Below the pieces are notes generated by a model, which was given only the letters and a program-made list of their open reading frames with translations, was not told where the DNA came from and made no database searches. Made by a program: the position numbers and the translations under genes. A stretch of DNA of 13,053 nucleotides from Bacteroidales bacterium (lineage in GTDB: Bacteria; Bacteroidota; Bacteroidia; Bacteroidales; PUMT01): positions 1 to 13,053 of the forward strand of contig SLOS01000146.1 of assembly GCA_007132365.1 (NCBI GenBank). Reading direction: 5' to 3'. Positions 7,374 through 13,053 of this stretch are shown piece after piece (the stretch's first letter is position 1; each line of letters begins with the position of its first letter).

Positions 7374-7442
7374 TACCCAAATCAATATAATGAAGGGATT
7401 CTCATCAGGGATATTCATAAAAAGACAGGAATGATGAACCTC

Positions 7443-7555
7443 ACTTACAATATTTGTCGCTGTACGCAATTAAGAATAGTTGTTGCTCCCCTAGTGAGCG
7501 CAGCCGGACTGACGGGACAGGTATGCCCGGGCTTTAAAGGCACGATATTGTAAGT
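7443..7555. repeat. 11-bp inverted repeat bracketing a GC-rich core
   Basis: ACTTACAATAT (7443-7453) and ATATTGTAAGT (7545-7555) are exact reverse complements separated by 91 nt. The overlapping CTCACT (7440-7445) can instead pair with AGTGAG (7493-7498), so the left arm has two mutually exclusive partners. This could be a small mobile-element relic with terminal inverted repeats or an RNA with alternative folds; chance is not excluded. Confidence 0.35.
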
Positions 7556-7632
7556 CTCAGATATATAGTTACATAAAAAAAGGATAAAATCAGGTTTTTA
7601 GAAAACTTACAGATATATTAGTTTAAAACAGC

Positions 7633-7663
7633 GGCACCGAGAAAAGTGGTTTTTCGAGGTGCC
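7633..7663 (+). promoter_or_regulatory. Leader hairpin with tandem G-A internal loop
   Basis: GGCACC (7633-7638) pairs with GGTGCC (7658-7663) and GAAAA (7641-7645) with TTTTC (7651-7655), closed by a GTGGT loop. The two stems are separated by a symmetrical GA/GA internal loop (7639-7640 and 7656-7657), which in RNA forms stable sheared G-A pairs. The hairpin ends 20 nt before the ATG at 7684 and has no T-tract, so it looks like a 5' leader element affecting mRNA stability or translation rather than a terminator. Confidence 0.45.
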
Positions 7664-7683
7664 CTCAAAAAATTACCCGGGAA

Positions 7684-9816
7684 ATGAAAAAGATGATATT
7701 AAAGTCCCTCGTTTTAAGCATTGTATTGTTAACCGTAATGGTACCATTCAGCTACCAGCAGGAAATGGAAAAGACTTCCGGACTAATTTTAACGGATGAT
7801 GATTGGTTCACCAACAGTTACCGGAAGTTGTTTTTTGATTTTCACACCCAGCGTACCGCTGTTGACGTTGCCAAAGGTTTTGATGCATCCAGATGGGCCG
7901 ATGAACTTGTTAAGAACAATGTTCAGGCTGTCTCGATACATTCTTCATGTGAATACGGATGGAGGTTTTACCGTAAAGGTAAATACGGTTTCATTCATCC
8001 ACAGCTACCCCCCGGCACAGACCTTATAGGAGATATAACAAAGGCCTGCCATGAGCGTGGCATTAAAGTAATCGCCTATTTCAATGTGCTCATCAGCGAA
8101 CCGTTTGTCGAGCACCGGCCCGAATGGTTAGCGCGCGACAGGGAAGGAAATATTATGGGAACCCGTATCTCGCTTTTAAGCCCGTACTTTGAAGAAATGC
8201 TGCTTCCTCAACTTGAGGAATTCGTACAAAATTACGATGTCGACGCCATATTCTTCGACTTTCTCCGTGTCCGGGAATCCTTTGATGATTTCACCCGTGC
8301 TAAATTCAAGAAAGCTACGGGGAAAGAACTCCCTTTAAATTCTAATGATCCTGCCTACGAAGCTTACGTGAGATGGATGCTGGACGAGTTTGCAAGAATG
8401 CGTGAGCAGGCCATAGAGGCAATACACAGGGGTAACGATAAAGTACTTGTTTCCATGAACTGGGCGTACACCTACAGACAGCCGGAAATTCCACCCGATG
8501 ACATTGGTTTTTTGACACTTGACATATACCCAAATGACCAGGTATTCGATGCAAGTTATGTATCCAAGTACTGGAATACCCTGGAGAAACCATTTAATAT
8601 CATGAATTCTGCCTTTCTGCGCTGGTGGGGCGACTGGGGTGTAAAACCAGCCGAAAGTCTCATGCAGGAATGTGCTGCCATAATGGCAAACGGATCTACC
8701 ACCTGGATAGGTTACCAATACGATGTATATCATGCCGTAGAACCTGCTCTCATGGAAGTTTACCGTGAAACATTTGATTTTGTAAAGGAACGTGAACAAT
8801 ATGTAAGCGGGGCAAAGCCTGTTCCCTATATAGCTGTCCTTAACTCATTGCATGGTAATTTCACCCATGGGCCTACCCTGAATGCGGACGATACAAAACT
8901 CAGGGCCCTTTTCAAGATGCTGCTTGAAAGCGGTTTTCATTTTAATATATTCAACGAAAAAGGGCTTCTCGAAAACCTCGATAAATTTAAACTGGTCATA
9001 CTTCCGGATCAAAGATATATTGAACCTGAGTTGGCGTCGGCACTGAGAGAATATGTGCGAAACGGGGGCAGTGTAATCGCCACCGGCCTCACGGGAACAC
9101 AGGACTCAACGTATAAACCGACCGGCAAATTCGTACTGGATGATGTATTCGGCATCAGGCTTGAGGAAAAGGAATACCCCCATAGTCATTCCTACATGAC
9201 AATCACCGACGGGAACCTGAAACAGGATGTTTTGGACATGCCCCAACAAGCATTCGGCGATGTTGTATACGTAACACCCGAAGGGGCTCAAACACTTGCA
9301 GAATTATGGGATCTGTACCTGAGAGGAGATGGTAAATACCTGTTAAGCAGTTCCCCTCCGGGCAAACCCACAGGTCATCCTGCTGTCACCATCCATGAAT
9401 TTGGAAAAGGTAAAGCTGCCTATATTGCACAGGATATCTTTACGGCCTATACCCAAAGGATTCAATGGAACCTTAAAAATGTACTCCGGAACCTTATCAA
9501 CATGAGCATTCCGGAAAAACTCATCGAAACGGACGCCCCGGGTATGGTTGAGGTTGTGTTAAATCAGAAGGGAAAGGACCTTCATGTTAACCTGGTAAAC
9601 CATTACCGTGAAAAATCCCTGGGTGAGGCAATATCCATCACTGAGAACGTCATTCCCGTTCATAATATTCAGGTAAAAGTTAAAGTGGAAAGAAAACCAA
9701 AATCGGTAATGCTCGTGCCAGAGAAAAAGAAACTTGACTGGAAGATGGAGGATGGATACGTGGTTTTTACAGTTCCGGAATTACATATTTACTCTATTGC
9801 AGTAATTGAGCAATAG
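7684..9816 (+). CDS. Exported GHL6 / GH151-like putative alpha-L-fucosidase
   Basis: This 710-residue protein has a cleavable signal peptide (hydrophobic 5-24) and no lipobox, so it should be periplasmic. Residues about 40-370 form a TIM barrel of the hypothetical glycosyl hydrolase 6 type: F-D-A-S-R-W-A-D-E-L (66-75), A-V-S-I-H-S-S-C-E-Y-G (82-92), H-E-R-G-I-K-V-I-A-Y-F-N-V (123-135), D-A-I-F-F-D-F-L-R (187-195) and V-S-M-N-W (256-260). Residues about 378-605 resemble the GATase-like trimerisation domain of GH42 (V-I-L-P-D-Q-R-Y 438-445; E-Y-V-R-N-G-G-S-V-I-A-T-G 456-468), and about 615-710 is a beta domain. This order is that of GH151 alpha-L-fucosidases and related uncharacterised proteins. 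D192 at the end of strand 4 is a candidate catalytic aspartate. Fucosidase activity is inference; other exo-glycosidase activities are possible. It is convergent with the minus-strand sulfatase, 168 bp away, and is preceded by a structured leader. Confidence 0.75.
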   Translation: MKKMILKSLVLSIVLLTVMVPFSYQQEMEKTSGLILTDDDWFTNSYRKLFFDFHTQRTAVDVAKGFDASRWADELVKNNVQAVSIHSSCEYGWRFYRKGKYGFIHPQLPPGTDLIGDITKACHERGIKVIAYFNVLISEPFVEHRPEWLARDREGNIMGTRISLLSPYFEEMLLPQLEEFVQNYDVDAIFFDFLRVRESFDDFTRAKFKKATGKELPLNSNDPAYEAYVRWMLDEFARMREQAIEAIHRGNDKVLVSMNWAYTYRQPEIPPDDIGFLTLDIYPNDQVFDASYVSKYWNTLEKPFNIMNSAFLRWWGDWGVKPAESLMQECAAIMANGSTTWIGYQYDVYHAVEPALMEVYRETFDFVKEREQYVSGAKPVPYIAVLNSLHGNFTHGPTLNADDTKLRALFKMLLESGFHFNIFNEKGLLENLDKFKLVILPDQRYIEPELASALREYVRNGGSVIATGLTGTQDSTYKPTGKFVLDDVFGIRLEEKEYPHSHSYMTITDGNLKQDVLDMPQQAFGDVVYVTPEGAQTLAELWDLYLRGDGKYLLSSSPPGKPTGHPAVTIHEFGKGKAAYIAQDIFTAYTQRIQWNLKNVLRNLINMSIPEKLIETDAPGMVEVVLNQKGKDLHVNLVNHYREKSLGEAISITENVIPVHNIQVKVKVERKPKSVMLVPEKKKLDWKMEDGYVVFTVPELHIYSIAVIEQ

Positions 9817-9916
9817 TTACTTGATTACTGCAACTGAACTAATTCCACGAAATACTCAACGTCTGCCGAAAGCTGATTACAGTTATGAAGGATAGCATGG
9901 CTGGCATGTGGAGTGG

Positions 9917-9943
9917 CCCCGGATCCGACAGGCAGGTCCGAGG
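9917..9943. terminator. Hairpin between convergent genes, possible bidirectional terminator
   Basis: CGGATC (9920-9925) pairs with GGTCCG (9935-9940) using one G-T wobble, extended after a C-A mismatch by CC/GG (9917-9918 with 9942-9943). It sits in the 168-bp gap where the fucosidase-like gene and the minus-strand sulfatase end facing each other, the expected place for a shared terminator. Neither strand has a T-run after the stem, so the call is tentative. Confidence 0.35.
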
Positions 9944-9984
9944 GGAGAATATCTGATGAATCATGATGGAATGCGGTTTGATGC

Positions 9985-11556
9985 TTAATCCACTTGATTT
10001 ATAAGATTAGTTTGCCACCAATCGCCTTCATAGGGATCATTCTGTTGCGGCACCCCGGGTGTGCTTCTTCCGTCAAGTATATACCTGGTAAGCAGATTCC
10101 TGAGTTCTGTGACCTTTTCCACATGGACACCCTGTAAATTGTTTTGCTCACCGGGATCTTCAATGAGATTATAGAGTTGAATCTTTGGGAGTGCATCAAT
10201 AGCTGCTTTATCATTTGGTCCTGGGAAACTCCATCCACCTGAGTCCGGGCACAGGATAAGTTTCCAGTCCCCTTTTCTGATAGCGAAACTACCGTTAAAA
10301 GAATGCAGCACTGTAGCTTCCCTGAGAGGTTTATCAAGATTCTTTCCTTCAAAGACCGGCAGCAAACTGTAGCTATCCTCTCCTTCGTTATCTGATAGGT
10401 TATACCCGGCAATCTCAGCACAGGTGGCCATCAGATCAACAGTAGAAATAATTTCTTCCGATACTATCCCTGCTTTAATTCTGGCCGGCCATTTCGCAAT
10501 GAACGGAACCCGCAGACCACCCTCAAATATATCTGCCTTATGTCCCCTGAATATATAACTTGGATAGTGTCCTTTTGACTCCAGTAAATCAAAATCTGCC
10601 TCTGGTGAACAACCATTGTCACTCGTAAAAATGACCAGTGTATTCTCTTCTATCCCGGCGTCCTCAATTGCTTTCAGCATTTGCCCCATATAATCGTCAA
10701 TCTCCATTACAAAGTCGCCATAAGGATTCAATCCGCTTTTTCCCTGCCATTTTTCACCAGGCAAAATCGGAGTATGTGGCGAGGGTAAGGCCAGGTAAAT
10801 AAAAAAAGGTTCAGGGCTTTTGGCATTTCGGGAGATAAAGTCAATTGTCCGCCTGAAAAAGTTGGGTGTTACATCTTGATGGATAAAATCGGCTGAAGTC
10901 GGACCTTTCCTCCACCAGGTATATTTACCTGTATCCACTGTTTCAAATTCCGGTTCCCGGGTTACAAATTCGTTTTCAACATAAACATAAGGGGCCATAT
11001 CCAGGGAACCGGAGTGACCGAAAGAGTAACTAAAGCCCAGTTCTTTTGGCCCATTAGATATTGGTTTTGAAAAATCAATATTATCAAAATCCTCCGGGTT
11101 CCAGCCTTCTCCTCCAAAATCATCGGGGTCTTTGAGCGCCCAATCCCAACCCAGGTGCCACTTACCGATAAATGCAGTATTATACCCGGTGCCCTGCAGC
11201 ATCGAGGCAACCGTGGTGCGTGTAACCGGTATCATTGCCTTTGATTTTCCGGTAAGAACTCCGTCTTTGAGACTGCTTCTCCAATTATAGCGACCTGTCA
11301 AAATCCCATATCTGGTCGGTGTACATACCGCAGAGGTACTATATGCATCTGTGAACTTAATGCCCTCAGATGCCATCCGGTCCAGATTGGGGGTCCTGAT
11401 CCCGCTGTTTTCGTTAAAAGAAGAGAGGTCTCCATAACCAAGATCATCGGCAAGAACATATATGATATTGGGTTTCTTTTGGTCTGATATTTCAGCAGAA
11501 CATCCGCCGATACAGCCAAGTGGTGTCAAGCCAATGAATAATAAATAGTTTTTCAT
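9985..11556 (-). CDS. Type I sulfatase lipoprotein with C-T-P-T-R active site (S1_15-like)
   Basis: This is a 523-residue sulfatase on the minus strand. The leader ends in I-G-G-C (Cys19), a proper lipobox. Motifs are L-A-D-D-L-G-Y-G-D (D37, D38), catalytic C-T-P-T-R with Cys78, Y-G-I-L-T-G-R-Y-N-W-R (83-93), I-G-K-W-H-L-G (K132, H134), L-P-S-P-H-T-P-I (257-264), T-S-D-N-G-C-S-P (D313, N314) and R-G-H-K-A-D-I-F-E-G-G-L-R (K340). Threonine at the fourth motif position is an accepted variant of C-x-(P/A)-(S/T)-R. The C-T-P-T-R-Y-G-I-L-T-G-R-Y plus W-R-S-S-L block is typical of Bacteroides enzymes that I recall as S1_15, which act on galactose/N-acetylgalactosamine 6-sulfates; that assignment is unverified. 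The C-terminal R-S-T-P-G-V-P-Q-Q-N-D segment is also usual. It has its own promoter (11586-11616), so it can be controlled apart from the plus-strand genes. Confidence 0.95.
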   Translation of the reverse strand: MKNYLLFIGLTPLGCIGGCSAEISDQKKPNIIYVLADDLGYGDLSSFNENSGIRTPNLDRMASEGIKFTDAYSTSAVCTPTRYGILTGRYNWRSSLKDGVLTGKSKAMIPVTRTTVASMLQGTGYNTAFIGKWHLGWDWALKDPDDFGGEGWNPEDFDNIDFSKPISNGPKELGFSYSFGHSGSLDMAPYVYVENEFVTREPEFETVDTGKYTWWRKGPTSADFIHQDVTPNFFRRTIDFISRNAKSPEPFFIYLALPSPHTPILPGEKWQGKSGLNPYGDFVMEIDDYMGQMLKAIEDAGIEENTLVIFTSDNGCSPEADFDLLESKGHYPSYIFRGHKADIFEGGLRVPFIAKWPARIKAGIVSEEIISTVDLMATCAEIAGYNLSDNEGEDSYSLLPVFEGKNLDKPLREATVLHSFNGSFAIRKGDWKLILCPDSGGWSFPGPNDKAAIDALPKIQLYNLIEDPGEQNNLQGVHVEKVTELRNLLTRYILDGRSTPGVPQQNDPYEGDWWQTNLINQVD

Positions 11557-11585
11557 CTGAAAGTGAAGTTTTTCTATTATTAACT

Positions 11586-11616
11586 CAAATATAAATAAAG
11601 TGCATCACTTTTTCAA
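11586..11616 (-). promoter_or_regulatory. Bacteroidota-type promoter of the minus-strand sulfatase
   Basis: Read on the minus strand, TTG (complement of 11614-11616) is followed after 20 nt by TATATTTG (complement of 11586-11593). This fits the Bacteroidota primary sigma consensus TTTG, 19-23 nt, TAnnTTTG, with the -7 element matching every fixed position. The start codon at 11556 lies about 30 nt downstream of the -7 element, leaving a short leader. Confidence 0.7.
11597..11611. promoter_or_regulatory. Palindromic operator candidate inside the sulfatase promoter
   Basis: AAAGTG-CAT-CACTTT is a perfect 6-bp inverted repeat that lies wholly between the -33 and -7 elements. A further AAAGTG half-site is at 11560-11565, 37 bp away and just upstream of the start codon. 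A regulator bound here would compete with RNA polymerase. The bound protein is unknown. Confidence 0.4.
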
Positions 11617-11762
11617 TTCCACCAGAGAATAATATAACTCAAGGGATATCTGGTTACGTTTGGTTTTTCAGGTTTAGGTTAGGGTGAATGATAAGGCTCC
11701 TGTTATGCGAAGGTTTTAGAAGTTCCATCAGTTTGACGGGGACTTTATTATATACATGCCCG

Positions 11763-11790
11763 GAAGCTTATGCAGGCAGCTTCTTTTATT
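11763..11790 (+). terminator. Terminator-like hairpin with T-rich tail but no gene in front
   Basis: GAAGCT (11763-11768) pairs with AGCTTC (11778-11783) around a 9-nt loop, followed by TTTTATTT. It has the form of a plus-strand intrinsic terminator. Upstream on that strand there is only the non-coding divergent region, so it would end either a small RNA or antisense transcription, or be accidental. Confidence 0.35.
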
Positions 11791-11971
11791 TCCCCGAAAG
11801 GGTTATTATCTGATAGGCAAGCATGCAAATAAAAATATGTGCTTTTATTATTCTGTTTTCAGGGTTTCGACAGATGATACCAAGAATAAAATGCTAATTC
11901 AGAGTAATTCTTTATATTTATTCGCTAGTTTTTGAATAGGGTTATTAACTTCTTAGAGCGAATCTGTAAAA

Positions 11972-12529
11972 ATGGCAATGTCAACCCAAAACTTGTGGCA
12001 AAAGGTAAAAAAGGGAAATATAAGAGCTTTTGAAATTCTATATAAATGCTACTTCTCTTCTCTTTGCCTCTATTCCTATGGGTTGATTCCGGATGAGGAG
12101 CTTGTTAAGGAGATAGTCAATGATGTTTTTCTGAAAGTTTGGGATAAGCGCAGCGAAATTGGTATTCAATGCGGAATTAAGCCCTATCTGTTCAGATGTG
12201 TTCACAACGCGTGCCTGGACCACTTGAGGTTAAAAAAGAATCTAAGAAAAAATCAGATAACCGAAATCTCTGATAAAATAAGGGAACTGGCAGATCCTGA
12301 TGAAGAATATATATTTCAGCAGATAGCTCTTAAAAGGCTTGAAAAAGATGTTTCAATGAGCATCGATAAGCTTCCTGACAAATGCAAAGAAATTTTTATC
12401 CTGAGCCGGTATGAGTTGCTTTCCTATACTGAGATTTCTGAACGGCTCAATATATCGGTTAATACCGTGAAGACGCAGATATCAAGGGCCCTGGACAGTT
12501 TACGGGTCAGCCTTAAAAAATATTTGTAG
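11972..12529 (+). CDS. ECF RNA polymerase sigma-70 factor, Bacteroidota type
   Basis: This 185-residue protein matches the short two-domain ECF sigma factors. Sigma region 2 covers about residues 16-88, with F-E-I-L-Y-K-C-Y (20-27), E-I-V-N-D-V-F-L-K-V-W (47-57) and P-Y-L-F-R-C-V-H-N-A-C-L-D-H-L (71-85). Region 4 covers about 128-182, with L-P-D-K-C-K-E-I-F-I-L-S-R (134-146) and a helix-turn-helix Y-T-E-I-S-E-R-L-N-I-S-V-N-T-V-K-T-Q-I (152-170). In Bacteroidota such factors usually pair with a FecR-like anti-sigma and drive susC/susD glycan-uptake genes. Here no anti-sigma follows: after 137 bp the next gene is on the opposite strand. Either the regulator is orphaned or its partner lies elsewhere. 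A second ATG at 11978 could also serve as start. Control of the neighbouring sulfatases and hydrolases is plausible but not shown. Confidence 0.93.
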   Translation: MAMSTQNLWQKVKKGNIRAFEILYKCYFSSLCLYSYGLIPDEELVKEIVNDVFLKVWDKRSEIGIQCGIKPYLFRCVHNACLDHLRLKKNLRKNQITEISDKIRELADPDEEYIFQQIALKRLEKDVSMSIDKLPDKCKEIFILSRYELLSYTEISERLNISVNTVKTQISRALDSLRVSLKKYL

Positions 12530-12666
12530 CTGAAGGTATCAATTTAAGATCCGTTGCATATAATGGCAGAGACATTGGGGATAAATAAATTCCAGGTTTA
12601 GATCGCCTGTCATGGAGGTTCATGCTGATTTACGTGAATGCAATCACTGCACAGACCGGGCTGATT

Positions 12667-13053
12667 TTATAAATTTAGCAGCCATTTCCATACAGGGATG
12701 GCTTCAATCTTTTTGCCACTCATCTCCAACATCAGTTCGGTGTCCCGTGTGATGATCAACAAATGACGACACTCTAATACTTCTGCAATTTTCAGTAATG
12801 CCTTCACTTCCCTGTCAAAAGTGCCGGCGCTGTTGTCAGGGTCATAACAAACCTGAATTGCCGTGCCGGCATCAGGCACATAGAAATCGACTTCAATTCC
12901 CTTGTTGTAAAAATAGACAGCATCATTGCGTCCGTAATTACGCAATAGATTTATGGCCACCATATTTTCAAGCAAAGAAGTATTCCCATCCAACAGGAAA
13001 AGGTTCAACAGACCGTTATCGGTGAAATAATATTTAGGAGCAGTTTCTTTATC
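12667..13053 (-). CDS. C-terminal part of a DUF4143 ATPase, running off the window edge
   Basis: The minus-strand frame is open from the right edge (13053) to TAA at 12667-12669, giving 128 residues of a C-terminus. A TTG at 13006-13008 should not be taken as the start, because the frame upstream of it reads A-P-K-Y-Y-F-T-D-N-G-L-L-N-L-F, a conserved block of the family. It continues with L-L-E-N-M-V-A-I-N-L-L-R, then Y-F-Y-N-K-G-I-E-V-D-F-Y-V, a nuclease-like E-(x)-D-F-(x)-V strand, and R-E-V-K-A-L-L-K-I-A-E near the middle. This is the DUF4143 domain that follows an AAA-type ATPase domain in a large, mostly uncharacterised prokaryotic family. The ATPase part is outside the window. It is convergent with the sigma factor gene and probably unrelated to the glycan genes. 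Confidence 0.88.
   Translation of the reverse strand, partial: DKETAPKYYFTDNGLLNLFLLDGNTSLLENMVAINLLRNYGRNDAVYFYNKGIEVDFYVPDAGTAIQVCYDPDNSAGTFDREVKALLKIAEVLECRHLLIITRDTELMLEMSGKKIEAIPVWKWLLNL

Larger units (their letters stand above)
7341..7683. other. Structured intergenic leader before the fucosidase-like gene
   Basis: This 343-bp spacer holds no gene I can support. It contains a GC-rich palindrome just after the GH92 stop (7357-7373), an 11-bp inverted repeat 92 bp apart (7443-7453 with 7545-7555), a G/C-rich core with the palindrome GCCCGGGC (7525-7532), two similar AT motifs CAGATATATAGTT (7558-7570) and CAGATATATTAGTTT (7610-7624), and a strong hairpin close to the next start (7633-7663). 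A frame open from about 7347 to 7554 has no recognisable protein content and only an internal ATG at 7431. Confidence 0.6.
11557..11971. other. Divergent spacer between minus-strand sulfatase and ECF sigma gene
   Basis: This 415-bp region has no gene I can support. Its left end holds the sulfatase promoter and palindrome. The middle has a hairpin with a T-rich tail on the plus strand (11763-11790) and next to it a small C-C-C/G-G-G stem capped by GAAA (11793-11802), although no plus-strand gene lies upstream. I could not place a convincing promoter for the sigma factor gene: TAGTTTTTG near 11927 has one base too many for the -7 consensus. Confidence 0.6.

Noticed and set aside
7347..7554. Open plus-strand frame in the gap before the fucosidase-like gene, with an ATG pair at 7431
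   Set aside because: The translation resembles no family I know, the start is internal, and the region is dominated by inverted repeats and a GC-rich core that lacks stop codons by composition.
11733..11755. TTGACG followed by TATATAC as an E. coli-type promoter in the divergent gap
   Set aside because: The spacing between the hexamers is only about 12 nt, and the rest of the window points to Bacteroidota promoter rules.
13006..13008. TTG as the start of the DUF4143-type gene
   Set aside because: The frame continues upstream to the window edge with the conserved K-Y-Y-F-T-D-N-G-L-L block, so the gene is a partial C-terminus, not a 113-residue protein.
1..13053. CRISPR arrays, tRNA or rRNA genes, insertion sequences with transposases, replication origins
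   Set aside because: No regularly spaced repeats, no cloverleaf-like sequence, and no transposase or integrase frames were seen on either strand.

Overview
The window looks like accessory chromosomal DNA from a member of the Bacteroidota that degrades glycans. The evidence is several Bacteroidota-type lipoprotein leaders, AT-rich start regions without Shine-Dalgarno motifs, one good match to the Bacteroidota promoter (TTG, 20 nt, TATATTTG), an ECF sigma factor of the polysaccharide-utilisation type, and a dense set of sulfatases and glycoside hydrolases. A marine or sediment relative of Marinilabiliales/Prolixibacteraceae would fit, but that placement is inference. No SusC/SusD pair and no anaerobic sulfatase-maturating enzyme is present here.

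Layout. Positions 2-169 are the C-terminus of a beta-propeller-like glycoside hydrolase. Positions 175-497 are a broken sulfatase: a piece carrying the C-S-P-S-R motif is joined out of frame to a sulfatase C-terminus. Two intact sulfatases follow on the plus strand (521-1933, arylsulfatase-A-like; 2110-3687, N-acetylglucosamine-6-sulfatase-like). Next come an orphan lipoprotein leader (3735-3836), an AT-rich DUF1080 / 3-keto-disaccharide hydrolase-like lipoprotein (3928-4662), a divergent GH92 (4971-7340), and a GHL6/GH151-like putative alpha-L-fucosidase (7684-9816). A third sulfatase with a C-T-P-T-R active site is convergent on the minus strand (9985-11556) and has its own recognisable promoter with a palindrome between the two promoter elements. 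A 415-bp divergent spacer leads to an ECF sigma factor (11972-12529). The window ends in the C-terminal part of a DUF4143-type ATPase on the minus strand (12667-13053).

How the genes may work together. All intact enzymes have export signals and would act in the periplasm or at the cell surface. Three sulfatases from visibly different subfamilies could remove sulfate esters so that the exo-acting GH92 and fucosidase-like enzymes can trim the glycan; the DUF1080 protein may handle oxidised (3-keto) glycosides. A sulfated glycan containing mannose and/or fucose is a reasonable guess, not a demonstrated substrate. Gaps of 176-343 bp between plus-strand genes and several gene remnants suggest a locus assembled by gain and loss rather than a compact operon. 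I see no clearly new biological system. The best leads are the sulfatase remnants, the divergent GH92 active-site surroundings, the promoter/operator of the minus-strand sulfatase, and the structured leader before the fucosidase-like gene.
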